A DNA stretch of 64,000 nucleotides, from NCBI GenBank assembly GCA_947446645.1, contig CANFHA010000014.1, positions 62,001 to 126,000 on the forward strand. Direction: 5' to 3'. Position numbers and translations under genes: made by a program. The stretch comes from Chitinophagaceae bacterium. Its GTDB lineage: Bacteria > Bacteroidota > Bacteroidia > Chitinophagales > Chitinophagaceae. Below the pieces are notes generated by a model that saw only the letters and a list, made by a program, of their open reading frames with translations, did no database searches and was not told the origin of the DNA. Below are positions 30,374 to 40,510 of this stretch, one piece after another (the first letter of the stretch is position 1; the number at the start of each line of letters is the position of its first letter).

Positions 30374-31981
30374 ATGATAAAAACACGTCGTATGCACATA
30401 AAGAGTTCATTTTCGTTTGCCGCAGCAACGTTTCTTGCGGCGTCCTCTTTATCAGGTCTTGCTCTTGCTCAAAAAAGTAATCCTAATCCTAACCCGACCC
30501 AATTAAAATCACGTACAAGACCTGTTATTCCATTCAGGCATACTACACTTGCTGCGCCTCCCGGCATGGTATATGTACCTAGTGGTTCAGTGACCATCAA
30601 ATACAGTTCTTCCTCGTCGGATACCAACAGCAAAAAAAGAGTGAGCCTTACCTCATTCTACATGGACAAAACAGAAATTACCAACCAGCAATACAGATTG
30701 TTTACAGAATGGGTTATTGACTCCATAGCTGTAACAAACTATATAAAGGACGAGAAATATTTCTACGATGCACCAGCGGTAGCCAGCAAGAAAAACGCTG
30801 ACAGCAAAAAGAGCGCCGAGGTGGACTCAACCAGGAAGGATACGCTGAACTTCATACAGAAAGACGCAGCCAATGCTGCACCTGAGAAGGACACCACCAA
30901 CTGGTCCAAAAGGAAGATAAACTGGTCTAAAGTAGATCACAAAGAAATATTTGAAACAACAGATGAAGAGCTGAAAGCCAAGATAGCACCGATGCTGGAT
31001 GCGGATGGCCGGATCAAGCAAGAGCTTTATATGTTTACCTATGCTTATGTGCGCTCCCTGGGTACCAATCCAAAAGCGAAGGTGGGTGAGCTGGCCTATG
31101 CTACCGTAAATATTTATCCTGACGAAAAGATATGGGTGAAGGATCTTACGAATGCCCAGGTAGACATGCTGGTTGAGAACTATTTTAATACTCCGCCATT
31201 TGATGACTATCCTGTGGTAGGTGTAAACTGGCACCAGGCAAGGGCTTTTGCTTACTGGCGCTCAAAAGCATCCTCTAACTATGAGTGGATAGCCGACTAC
31301 CTTAAGTACTACCGCCTCAATTACAGCTTACCATCTGAAGCCCAGTGGGTATATGCTGCAGGCGCAGATATGAAGGGTGTATTTGAACCTGAAGCACCTG
31401 ACGCTCAGCCAGTTGTAGACAGTGTTATAACACCGCCAAGTCAAATAATAGACAGCACAATGCTGGTAAGCGACAGCGTGCTGCACGACAGCTCATCTGT
31501 AGCACTGGCCACTGTGCCTACACGCTCATCGAGCATGGAAGAAGACCGCGATGGTAAGCTGCTGGAAAACTTTAAACAGGAAGAAGGACGCTATAATGAT
31601 GATGGTGGTACGTTTACGCTGCCGGTAATGTCATACGCTCCAAATGAGTTTGGTATCTACAACATGGTGGGCAACGTATCTGAGTGGGTGCTTGATGCTT
31701 ACAGCCCATCTGCTTTTGCCTTCATATCAGACGTAAACCCGGTGCTGCTGTTTGATGCAGACACTACCGAGGCCGATGCGATGAAACGCAAAGTGGTACG
31801 TGGCGGGTCGTTTATGAGTAATGCGCGCGCACTGAGCCCCTACACAAGGGATAATGAATTGCAGATGAATGCTCACTGTTATATTGGCTTCAGGTGCATA
31901 TTACCGGCACCGGAAATACTTAACAAATCTGTTGCTACCCGCAGGAAGAATACCGGCAGCAACAGAAAAAACGTAAGGTAA
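30374..31981 (+). CDS. gldK: Gliding motility / T9SS protein GldK (SUMF1-like)
   Basis: PGMVYVPSGSVTIK...SFYMDKTEITNQQYRLFTEWV...PVVGVNWHQARAFAYWRSK...RKVVRGGSFMSNARALSPYTRD; first gene of gldKLMN. Confidence 0.93.
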   Translation: MIKTRRMHIKSSFSFAAATFLAASSLSGLALAQKSNPNPNPTQLKSRTRPVIPFRHTTLAAPPGMVYVPSGSVTIKYSSSSSDTNSKKRVSLTSFYMDKTEITNQQYRLFTEWVIDSIAVTNYIKDEKYFYDAPAVASKKNADSKKSAEVDSTRKDTLNFIQKDAANAAPEKDTTNWSKRKINWSKVDHKEIFETTDEELKAKIAPMLDADGRIKQELYMFTYAYVRSLGTNPKAKVGELAYATVNIYPDEKIWVKDLTNAQVDMLVENYFNTPPFDDYPVVGVNWHQARAFAYWRSKASSNYEWIADYLKYYRLNYSLPSEAQWVYAAGADMKGVFEPEAPDAQPVVDSVITPPSQIIDSTMLVSDSVLHDSSSVALATVPTRSSSMEEDRDGKLLENFKQEEGRYNDDGGTFTLPVMSYAPNEFGIYNMVGNVSEWVLDAYSPSAFAFISDVNPVLLFDADTTEADAMKRKVVRGGSFMSNARALSPYTRDNELQMNAHCYIGFRCILPAPEILNKSVATRRKNTGSNRKNVR

Positions 31982-32085
31982 TTATCACCCATTTTGAAAC
32001 CTTTTTATGAATAGCTAGTCTAAACATTAATCTCACAATAAACACAACCTGAAAATTTAATCATCACTTACAAATCAAAAAAAAT

Positions 32086-32832
32086 ATGAGCAGTAACCCA
32101 CAGCAAGGAAAAAAGAAAGTTGGACTTAATAGTGTAATCTCCTGGGGAGCCACAGTTGTAATCGTTGGATTGATGTTTAAAATCCTTCACTATCCTGGTG
32201 CGGAACTTATGATCTCCGTAGGTCTTGGTACTGAGGCATTCCTTTTTGCCATACTTGGTATTGCAGCTATGAGCGCGGAAGACGAAACGCCTACTGTATC
32301 TACAACGCCCGGCAGCGGAGCGAAACTTAATGACCTTCTTGCTACTTCAGTAACACCTAATGTAATCGAAAACCTGAAAGCAGGTTTTGAACAATTCACG
32401 AAAACTGTTTCTTCTGTAAACCAGGTAGCTAATTCGGTGAGCCTGACTCAGAATTTCCTTAAGGAGCTTGAATCATCTACCGGTGATGTGAAGAAATTCC
32501 GTGAGAACCTGGGAACTGTAACTTCCGGTTTTGACCAGTTCAACAAGTCACTTATGGCTATCAGCCAGATGAGCGCTGTATCACAGGGTATGATGAAAGA
32601 CCTTGAAATAGCAGGCCAGGGCATGAAGTCATTTGCCAAGAATATGAACGATATGAACTCAAGCTTCAGCCAGTTCTCTCAAACTTTACTTGCTATCAAT
32701 CAAATGACTGCATCATCAGCGTCTATGCTGAAAGAGTTTGAAGCAGCTACTAATGGTATGAAGGCGTACAACAAGAACATTACAGACCTGAGCCGTATAT
32801 ACCAGGCACAGCTGGAAGCATTTAAGAAATAA
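32086..32832 (+). CDS. gldL: T9SS / gliding protein GldL
   Basis: SVISWGATVVIVGLMFKILHYPGAELMISVGLGTEAFLFAILG plus coiled-coil C-terminus; operon position. Confidence 0.95.
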   Translation: MSSNPQQGKKKVGLNSVISWGATVVIVGLMFKILHYPGAELMISVGLGTEAFLFAILGIAAMSAEDETPTVSTTPGSGAKLNDLLATSVTPNVIENLKAGFEQFTKTVSSVNQVANSVSLTQNFLKELESSTGDVKKFRENLGTVTSGFDQFNKSLMAISQMSAVSQGMMKDLEIAGQGMKSFAKNMNDMNSSFSQFSQTLLAINQMTASSASMLKEFEAATNGMKAYNKNITDLSRIYQAQLEAFKK

Positions 32833-32923
32833 GGATGTGGCAGCGTGAGCTGCATGAAGTACCAATAAATCTATTAAATTCACTTTTACGCTTAAGTAAT
32901 TAAGCTCAAAATATAATAAACGC

Positions 32924-34459
32924 ATGGCAGGTCTAAAAGAAACCCCCCGGCAAAAGATGATGGGTATACTGTACCTGGTGCTGCTAGGCATAGCGGCCAC
33001 CACGGTTACAGACCATGTTCTTGATGCCTTTAGAAATCTTACAGTCAGTCTTGAGACTTCTACAAAAAATGTTCAGGGCACGGTTAATAATACATTCAGT
33101 TCATTTGAAGCAACGATGATGAAGAATGATCCGTTGCGCGCAACACCTATTAAGGAGAAAGCAAATTCAGTGAAGAAAAATGTATCCGCGCTTAACAGCT
33201 ATATCAATGAGATCAAAGAACTGATGGTAAAAGAAGGTGGCGGAATTGAAGAAACGACGGGAGATGTAAAAGCCCGTGCGGACATCGATATCTCTCCCCG
33301 CATAATGATCAAAAAAGGAACTGCGCTGGAATTGAAAAAACACATAGAAGACACTAAGATCAAAATATGTGCAATTGCCGGAATGACTAAAGAAGAAAGT
33401 GATAAGCTGGCCCTGACTGTAAAAGATCCGCCGAAAAGACCAGGCACCTTGAAAACATCATGGGAAGACGACAACTTTGGTGAGGGTATTCCGCTAACAG
33501 CTGCAATAACCGCACTTACTAAAATACAGGCCGATTTAAAAAATACCGAACAGGAGGTAGTATCCAAAATACTGGGCCAGGCTGTTCATTCAGATGTAAT
33601 CCTGGATCAGTTTGAAGCAGTTGCAGTTGCACCATCTTCTTATATACTCGTAGGACAGGAGTACAAGGCAAGCGTATTTTTAACTGCATCGAGCTCTACA
33701 TCTAATCCTGAAATTACAATAGGCGGCCAAAAGCTGAACGTTGTAAATGGCAAGGGTATTTACTCTACGGTAGCACAGTCTGAAGGTGAAAAGAGCTGGA
33801 CGGCCCTGCTGAAGGTGAAAGATGTAAACGGCAAGATAAAGGAATACCCGGTGACTGAAAGCTATACCGTTGCAAGACCGTCTGCGGTTGTATCTCCTGA
33901 TAAAATGAATGTGTTCTACATAGGCATTCCTAACCCAGTATCGATCTCTGCTGCCGGATTTGCAAAAGACAAGATACATGCAACCATAAGTGCAGGTGAG
34001 CTGCATCCGGCGGGCAACGGCACTTATTCTGTGATGGTGAAAAATCCGGGAGAAGTGACCATATCTGTAAGCGGCACTATGGAGAACGGTAAATCAACCG
34101 TACTGGGCAGCTACAAATTCCGTACTAAGCGCATACCAGCTCCACGTGTGAAATTTGGTGGTAAGGCAGGTGGCAAGATGGGTACCGGTGAAATCAAAGC
34201 TCAGAACAGGATATTTGCCGTACTTGATGATTTTGAATTTGACGCCAAATTTGATATCACCCACTTTACGCTGTACATTACTAAACCTAAGGGAGAACCT
34301 GTGGTACTGGAATCAAACAACAACGCCATTACGCCACAAATGCAGGCTGCTATCAACGGCATTACTTCAGGCTCAAGGGTGTTCTTTGATAACATATTTG
34401 CAACAGGCCCAGATGGCATGAAGAGGCAGCTAGACCCAATCGCGTTTTTGGTCAACTAA
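32924..34459 (+). CDS. gldM: T9SS / gliding protein GldM
   Basis: MAGLKETPRQKMMGILYLVLLGIAATTVTDHVLDAF...; operon position. Confidence 0.95.
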   Translation: MAGLKETPRQKMMGILYLVLLGIAATTVTDHVLDAFRNLTVSLETSTKNVQGTVNNTFSSFEATMMKNDPLRATPIKEKANSVKKNVSALNSYINEIKELMVKEGGGIEETTGDVKARADIDISPRIMIKKGTALELKKHIEDTKIKICAIAGMTKEESDKLALTVKDPPKRPGTLKTSWEDDNFGEGIPLTAAITALTKIQADLKNTEQEVVSKILGQAVHSDVILDQFEAVAVAPSSYILVGQEYKASVFLTASSSTSNPEITIGGQKLNVVNGKGIYSTVAQSEGEKSWTALLKVKDVNGKIKEYPVTESYTVARPSAVVSPDKMNVFYIGIPNPVSISAAGFAKDKIHATISAGELHPAGNGTYSVMVKNPGEVTISVSGTMENGKSTVLGSYKFRTKRIPAPRVKFGGKAGGKMGTGEIKAQNRIFAVLDDFEFDAKFDITHFTLYITKPKGEPVVLESNNNAITPQMQAAINGITSGSRVFFDNIFATGPDGMKRQLDPIAFLVN

Positions 34460-34480
34460 CTAATTGAATTTTAATTTATT

Positions 34481-35515
34481 ATGAGAAAGAACATTGTCCT
34501 GGTATTTTTGGTTTTGCTCGCGGTAGCGCTTGGTACGACTGTATTGGATGCCCAGACCAAGGGGAAGGGCAAAGATAAAGGCAAGGGAAAGACTAAAACA
34601 ACCCAACCAACAACGGACGACGCTACGGGTACTACAAAACCTGTGGAACAACCAAAACCTGTATCTAATACACCAGTAGAAGACCTGGACACTGCCAGGA
34701 ACCTGATGATTGATACACTGGTTGTGGATACCACTATTTCTAATGACTACTCATTGGAAAACAGCCGTCCTGTGGACGGATTCTATAAGCAAACAATGCT
34801 TAAAGGCGCTAAGCCATTTGCATATCCAAAGATCAATAAGAACAACATCAAGTTCTACAAGCGTATATGGCGCGACATGGACCTGACAGACTCTGTGAAC
34901 AGGATATTTGCAACACCGGGCGAAACGCTGATGCAGCTGATAATGGATGCGATACGTACAAACAGGCTGATACCCTATGCGGATGAAAGCTTCAAGAGCC
35001 AACTTAATTACCGGAAAGTGATGAGGATATTCCAGGACAGTGCGATAACAGCGAAATATGACTCAGTAACCGGAGAACAGATAGGCACAATGACGACATT
35101 CAACGAGTTTAATGCAGACTCCGTGACCAAGTTTGAGATCAAAGAAGATATCTTTTTTGATAAGACGCGTGGAAAGGTGGTAACCCAGATAATAGGACTG
35201 GCACCTGTGCGTAAACTGAAGACGAGCACAGGAGAGTATATAGCTGACCAGCACCCTTTCTGGCTTTATTTCCCACAGTGCCGCAACCTGTTTGCAGCTA
35301 AGGAAGTGATAGACCCGCAACGCGACATCTATAACGAAAGCTATGATGACCTTTTCATTCAACGTAATTTCAAAACAGTGATCGTGAAGGAATCTAACCC
35401 TGCCGACCTGAAGATAAAGGATAAGTATCCGAACGATGAGGCACGCCAGAAAAAGGAAGCTGAACGCATAGAGCGCGAGATAAACAACTACAAGCAGAAG
35501 ATGTGGCGTTACTAA
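34481..35515 (+). CDS. gldN: T9SS / gliding protein GldN
   Basis: KRIWRDMDLTDSVNRIFATPGETLMQLIMDAI...EDIFFDKTRGKVVTQIIGLAPV; operon position. Confidence 0.93.
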   Translation: MRKNIVLVFLVLLAVALGTTVLDAQTKGKGKDKGKGKTKTTQPTTDDATGTTKPVEQPKPVSNTPVEDLDTARNLMIDTLVVDTTISNDYSLENSRPVDGFYKQTMLKGAKPFAYPKINKNNIKFYKRIWRDMDLTDSVNRIFATPGETLMQLIMDAIRTNRLIPYADESFKSQLNYRKVMRIFQDSAITAKYDSVTGEQIGTMTTFNEFNADSVTKFEIKEDIFFDKTRGKVVTQIIGLAPVRKLKTSTGEYIADQHPFWLYFPQCRNLFAAKEVIDPQRDIYNESYDDLFIQRNFKTVIVKESNPADLKIKDKYPNDEARQKKEAERIEREINNYKQKMWRY

Positions 35516-35633
35516 TTCAAAAGTAAAAATTCAAAAAAAGCAACGTTTTTCAGCCGATTTTAAAATAGTCAACAACAATTTTATTAATTATTGATTTGAA
35601 AGGGTAAAATTCGTAACTTAGTTGTAACCAGAT

Positions 35634-36404
35634 ATGAAACGTAAGATCATTATTTTTTTAGCGGCCAGTTTCCTGGCGTACCTTCCTGCAAAGGCCCAGG
35701 TGCGTACAGAGATCAATGTGACCGAAAAAAGTAATAGCTCTGACGATGAACGGGACCGCGACAGAAATCATGGTACTGATATCAGCTTTGGTTTCGGCAT
35801 TGGCTCAACGAAGATGTACGGCGATCTGCCGAAATCAAATCCTCAGCCAGTTTATATAGGTCACCTGGAGAAGAACTTAACTCCCAGCATTATCTTTGGT
35901 GAAACGATAATGATAGGCGATCTCTCCAGCCAGGACCTGAAAACAAAGCTGCGCAGCTTTAGCCATTTTACCTCTATAGACGAGCATATAAATGTGGAGC
36001 TTGGTACATTGTTCACAGTGTTCAACAGGAACTATAACGATAATATAGCCCTCCGTATTTTCGGCGGTATATATGGTGGTGTAGGACTTGGGCTGATAAA
36101 CAATAACGTAAAGAAAATAGTAAACATATCGTCTGACGGCACATCTAACCCGGTGCTGATGAAAAATTCAACCGGCTTTTTTATTCCTATCAACATAGGA
36201 TATACACTGCATGTGCCTCACTTCCTGTTTATGAAGAGTGGCTTTATGGCCAATGTAAACTTCCAGTATGAGGACTGCCAGACAGACTACATAGATGGCT
36301 ACAGCCCGCCGCATACTGCAAACAAAAAGAATGATGTGTTCACTGTAATGTCAGCCAGCCTGAAGTTTTACCTGACACACCACCGCAAGGCTGTAAGTAA
36401 TTAA
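35634..36404 (+). CDS. Outer-membrane beta-barrel-like hypothetical protein
   Basis: Signal peptide then alternating beta-rich sequence (FGFGIGSTKMYGDL... MSASLKFYLTHHRK). Confidence 0.55.
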   Translation: MKRKIIIFLAASFLAYLPAKAQVRTEINVTEKSNSSDDERDRDRNHGTDISFGFGIGSTKMYGDLPKSNPQPVYIGHLEKNLTPSIIFGETIMIGDLSSQDLKTKLRSFSHFTSIDEHINVELGTLFTVFNRNYNDNIALRIFGGIYGGVGLGLINNNVKKIVNISSDGTSNPVLMKNSTGFFIPINIGYTLHVPHFLFMKSGFMANVNFQYEDCQTDYIDGYSPPHTANKKNDVFTVMSASLKFYLTHHRKAVSN

Positions 36405-36430
36405 GTAACGAATTGAAAATGAAAACAATA

Positions 36431-36467
36431 AAAAAATCGCCCTGCATCAGGGGCGATTTTTATTTTT
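36431..36467 (+). terminator. Rho-independent terminator
   Basis: AAAAATCGCCC-TGCATCA-GGGGCGATTTTTATTTTT. Confidence 0.8.
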
Positions 36468-36497
36468 AAGCTGTACCGATGCCGTGCAATCCACACT

Positions 36498-37490
36498 GTG
36501 TTACTAAAAAAAATTGCTCCATTTAGTTTGCTGTCCTACTTTGTACGCATTCCTGCAAACGTGGTAAGAAAAATGCCTGACTCCATAATGAGAAACATCA
36601 TTGCGCTCCTGATTTTACTTGCCACTACCCCACTGCTGCATGCACAGACTACCTTTAAAGCCGGCTGGAATAACTACCAGGCGTCAATGATAATACGTGA
36701 ATATACATACAGCTATACATTTGCAGACAGCTTCAAACTATTCCTGACTGACAGTGCGATCACTTATGTAGCTACTGACAGCATGGTAACACAGACACAT
36801 TTTTATCATCTGCGGGATAAGGCCATTTATAAAACGATAAACTACCTGACCGGAAAGAAACAAGTAATAAAGACAGAAGAATATAGGGACGATAACCTGC
36901 AGGTATTGAACGAATGGAAGTATGACGACAAAGGCCGCAAAATATATAGCCTGGAAGATAATAAGCTTACCGGCAATGTGTACAAAAAGAACTTTGATTA
37001 CTCTACCGATAAGAAAACGAATGAGCTGGTAATGACAGAAAGCGCCTACTTCAATAATAAGATTGAGTTCTACACGAAATCTTACTTTGACAAGAATAAT
37101 ATGAAGGTGAAAGAGGTGCGCCTGAATGACAACAACAAGGATGTAATACATGTAGAAAACTACGTTTATGGCGAGAATGGCAAGGTAAAAGAAAGATCAG
37201 TATACTTTCCTGAATTCAAGGTGACCAAGAAATTTACAGAGAACGAAGGCTTGCTGCTGCCAAAGTGCTTTACCGTATTACCAATGGGTGTAAAGGAAAA
37301 GATAAACATTCACACCCGCGTATCGTTTATGAAGAAATTCCTGACGAGTAAGGTGGCGATAATATTCGATAAGGACTGCGATGAAATCAGCTATAAATTC
37401 GTGAGCGGCAATTACTGCGACATAGTAGTGGCAAGCAGTAAGATGAACAATGTAAAAAAAGTAGTGTTCCGGTACAGAGAGAAGATCTGA
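36498..37490 (+). CDS. Hypothetical secreted protein
   Basis: Probable start at MPDSIMRNIIALLILLATTPLLHAQ (about 36573), signal peptide. Confidence 0.6.
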   Translation: MLLKKIAPFSLLSYFVRIPANVVRKMPDSIMRNIIALLILLATTPLLHAQTTFKAGWNNYQASMIIREYTYSYTFADSFKLFLTDSAITYVATDSMVTQTHFYHLRDKAIYKTINYLTGKKQVIKTEEYRDDNLQVLNEWKYDDKGRKIYSLEDNKLTGNVYKKNFDYSTDKKTNELVMTESAYFNNKIEFYTKSYFDKNNMKVKEVRLNDNNKDVIHVENYVYGENGKVKERSVYFPEFKVTKKFTENEGLLLPKCFTVLPMGVKEKINIHTRVSFMKKFLTSKVAIIFDKDCDEISYKFVSGNYCDIVVASSKMNNVKKVVFRYREKI

Positions 37491-37523
37491 TCTATAGCTT
37501 CAGCTACGGGAATTTCAATCAAA

Positions 37524-38210
37524 TTATTTAATGGCAAAATTATGGCCAGGCTTAATAAGTTCTGGATTTGCGGACTGAAAATGCGCTATGCCACGGATAG
37601 ATACATTTGATACATAGGACTCATCGAAATGAGTATTGATGTAATGCTGGTGATAGCCTTCTGCGGGCCAAAACATAGCAACCGGCTTTACTTCTGCGGC
37701 TATAGGTTTTTTATATTTCCCGGACTTATTGAGGACTGAAATATAGTTCTCAATCACTACCCTTTCCGACTCGTTGCGATAAAAAGCTATGCTGCGATAT
37801 TGGGGGCCTTCATCGGGACCTTGTCCGTTTACCTGAGTGGGGTCTTCCTGCGCTTCGAAATAAATTTTCACAAGTGTGGCATAAGATATTTTAGAGCTAT
37901 CGTAGTATACATCTACTGTTTCGGCATGGCCGGTAGTGCTGGTCTCTACATCTTCGTAGGTAGGAGCCACCTTGGTGCCACCCGCATAGCCAGAAACGGC
38001 AGTAACCACCCCTTTAATACTTTCGAAAAGAGTCTCCTCGTGCCAGAAGCACCCAGCGGCAAAAGTGGCCTGTCTATACTTAGAAAGGTCTGCCGGCACA
38101 ACATCTTTCTGGAAGTTAGCGGCTACTGAGGCCACTGTGTTGTGAGCAACATTTTGCCCGCAGGCTGTGAGCGCAATGGCCGTAAAAATTGTCAGAACTA
38201 TGATTTTCAT
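37524..38210 (-). CDS. msrA: Peptide-methionine (S)-S-oxide reductase MsrA, lipoprotein form
   Basis: ATFAAGCFWHEETLFESIKGVVTAVSGYAGG...YRSIAFYRNESER; N-terminal lipobox ALTACG. Confidence 0.93.
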   Translation of the reverse strand: MKIIVLTIFTAIALTACGQNVAHNTVASVAANFQKDVVPADLSKYRQATFAAGCFWHEETLFESIKGVVTAVSGYAGGTKVAPTYEDVETSTTGHAETVDVYYDSSKISYATLVKIYFEAQEDPTQVNGQGPDEGPQYRSIAFYRNESERVVIENYISVLNKSGKYKKPIAAEVKPVAMFWPAEGYHQHYINTHFDESYVSNVSIRGIAHFQSANPELIKPGHNFAIK

Positions 38211-38327
38211 GGTTTGTATGATTAGTATGTTCGTGTTTTACGGTTGTATTTACGATAGGCAGGCGACAGTGGTTGTTAAGATAAAGAAAAGAAGTCAACG
38301 CACAGAAGCGCTTCCAGAAAAAATAAT

Positions 38328-38341
38328 ATACCGATTGGTAT
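38328..38341. promoter_or_regulatory. Palindromic operator candidate for the TetR regulator (copy 1)
   Basis: ATACCGATTGGTAT, arms ATACC/GGTAT. Confidence 0.7.
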
Positions 38342-38359
38342 TTTTTGTAACTTTGTGAT

Positions 38360-38968
38360 ATGAAAGCAGGTGAAATGACGAAGGCAGAAAAGACAAGGCA
38401 CTTCATAGTGGAGCAGGCGGCGCCAATTTTCAATACGAAGGGCTATGCAGGAACATCGTTAGCTGACCTCACTACTGCAACAGGATTAACAAAGGGTTCT
38501 ATCTATGGAAATTTCGAAAGCAAGGAAGAAGTGGCAACGGAGGTATATGAGTATAACATCAGCAGGTTTAACGAGCGGCTGGATGCATACATAAATGCGG
38601 AGCACACGGCAAGCGGAAAGATACTGGCAATAACGAAGTACTACCGTGAAAACTGGAAAAAGATGGCGGAACGGGGCGGCTGCCCTATATTAAATGCTTC
38701 AATAGAGGCCGATGATAACCTGCCCTTTCTGAAAAAGAATGTGCAGCAAAGTATAAAGAAATGGGCGGCAAAAATGAGCATCATCATTGAGATGGGAAAA
38801 CAGAATGGCGAATTTAAAAAAGATATCCTGCCACAGGAATATGCCTATGCGATAATAACCCTGATAGAAGGTAGTATAATGCTATTTAAAATTGAGCACA
38901 ACGTAAAGCACTTGTATGCAGGTATGGACAGGATAGTAAAAATGCTGAATGAAGAGATGACCGCGTAA
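38360..38968 (+). CDS. TetR/AcrR family transcriptional regulator
   Basis: TRHFIVEQAAPIFNTKGYAGTSLADLTTATGLTKGSIYGNFESKEEVATEVYEYNI. Confidence 0.93.
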   Translation: MKAGEMTKAEKTRHFIVEQAAPIFNTKGYAGTSLADLTTATGLTKGSIYGNFESKEEVATEVYEYNISRFNERLDAYINAEHTASGKILAITKYYRENWKKMAERGGCPILNASIEADDNLPFLKKNVQQSIKKWAAKMSIIIEMGKQNGEFKKDILPQEYAYAIITLIEGSIMLFKIEHNVKHLYAGMDRIVKMLNEEMTA

Positions 38969-38986
38969 TTTTTTTTGAACATTAAA

Positions 38987-39000
38987 ATACCGATTGGTAT
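38987..39000. promoter_or_regulatory. Palindromic operator candidate (copy 2)
   Basis: ATACCGATTGGTAT, identical to the copy at 38328-38341. Confidence 0.7.
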
Positions 39001-39027
39001 ATTTTAGACGATTTAAAACATACAATT

Positions 39028-39270
39028 ATGAAACACAAAATAGCATTTGCCATGATAATGGGCGTAGTAACAACGGGTATTATATCATTCACATTGATAT
39101 CGGTCAACATTGGCTTCGGCACACATTTTTTCGGTGTGTGGCTGCAGTCGTGGGGAATGGCGTACTGTGTGGCTATACCTACGATATTAGTCTTCAGCAC
39201 AAGGGTGCAAAAACTTGTGGATAGCCTGTTTAGAGAAGCCCAGACAAAGAAGAAACTTATTGAACAGTAA
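39028..39270 (+). CDS. DUF2798 family membrane protein
   Basis: FAMIMGVVTTGIISFTLISVNIGF...FFGVWLQSWGMAYCVAIPTILVF. Confidence 0.8.
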   Translation: MKHKIAFAMIMGVVTTGIISFTLISVNIGFGTHFFGVWLQSWGMAYCVAIPTILVFSTRVQKLVDSLFREAQTKKKLIEQ

Positions 39271-39316
39271 AATGAATGCTCCATATGAAACTACCGAGCA
39301 GAGCAGGTTTGCCTGA

Positions 39317-40372
39317 CTATTTATCAGCAGCGAGGGCGAATGAGTTGAAGAATTTATCTACATAGGCATTGTTTTCGTTCTTATCGTAGCAGATAACTTC
39401 AAGGATATAGACCCTGTTATGTACCAGGTAAAGCCTGCAGTTCATTACGGCTTTCTCTTCCGACATCCCGATCTTCACGCTTCTGCCGGGATAGTCTTTG
39501 TGAGTGATCTTTTTCTCCGACAGTTTTTTGTAGCGTTCTTTCTTCAGCATGCCCCTTATAGCGCCATTGAAAAAGGTATCAATGATCGATTCCTTGAAAT
39601 CTGAATTAACCATATCTTCCGGATAGTCGGAATACATAAATTCATAGGCTTCGTTGTAGTCTTTATACTTTCCTGTTTCGTAGGTAAAAGTGTGGAGCTT
39701 GAGCACGCCGATTTTGGAATTCACATCCTGCATAACCTCTTCCGGCAACTCAGGGAATGCTATTTTAAAACCTTCCTTTTGCAGCGTAGCCCAGCTATCG
39801 TGAGTCACCTTTTCATGTATGGTTTTGGGTCCTGCAGATACGTCGAACGAGCTGAGAAATTTATCAATTGAGGCATTGTTTTCTTTGGATGATTTGTACG
39901 CTATCTGCAACAGATACAACCTGCGATTTACCAGGTAAACGCGTATCCGCATAACGTAGCTGCCCTCTGGAACATTTATCTTGCCTTCCCTGCCCCTGTA
40001 TCCTTTCAATGAAATTACATTCTCGGAGACCATTTGCCCGGATATGTTTTTCTCAGCACCTGCCAGTGATGCATGCAGCATTTGATCAGCAGATTCATCT
40101 GGCATATCGGAGTTTATCTCTGAGTCAACTTCATCTATATAGCTGATGCTGTAGAGCTCGTTGTCGTCCTTAAATTTACTTGCATCATGCATAAACATTT
40201 TCAGCGGGATGCTGCCATGATCTGTGGCCACCTCCTGATCGCTGACGACTGGTTGCCTTGGGAAGAGGATTTTAAAACCGCCTTCTTTGCTGTCAAACGC
40301 CACCCACTCAGCACTAAAGCCGGTTAGTGCAGCGAGCAGGAAAATGCCAATAAGCGTAATTATTTTTTGCAT
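39317..40372 (-). CDS. Secreted hypothetical protein with two tandem homologous domains
   Basis: Probable start MQKIITLIGIFLLAALTGFSAEW; domain 1 GGFKILFPRQPV...RVYLVNRRLYLLQIAYKSSKENNASIDKFLSSF, domain 2 EGFKIAFPELPE...RLYLVHNRVYILEVICYDKNENNAYVDKFFNSF. Confidence 0.65.
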   Translation of the reverse strand: MQKIITLIGIFLLAALTGFSAEWVAFDSKEGGFKILFPRQPVVSDQEVATDHGSIPLKMFMHDASKFKDDNELYSISYIDEVDSEINSDMPDESADQMLHASLAGAEKNISGQMVSENVISLKGYRGREGKINVPEGSYVMRIRVYLVNRRLYLLQIAYKSSKENNASIDKFLSSFDVSAGPKTIHEKVTHDSWATLQKEGFKIAFPELPEEVMQDVNSKIGVLKLHTFTYETGKYKDYNEAYEFMYSDYPEDMVNSDFKESIIDTFFNGAIRGMLKKERYKKLSEKKITHKDYPGRSVKIGMSEEKAVMNCRLYLVHNRVYILEVICYDKNENNAYVDKFFNSFALAADK

Positions 40373-40510
40373 AGGTATGTTTATAAGCTTGCGCACAGCA
40401 GGCGTGAAAACGGTAACAACCAAATGTAGCAAAAAATAAGAGCTTTTACTGCCATATTCCTTAGCACCGGCAACATGTGGGGTCAACCATGCATATTAAA
40501 CTACAAACGA

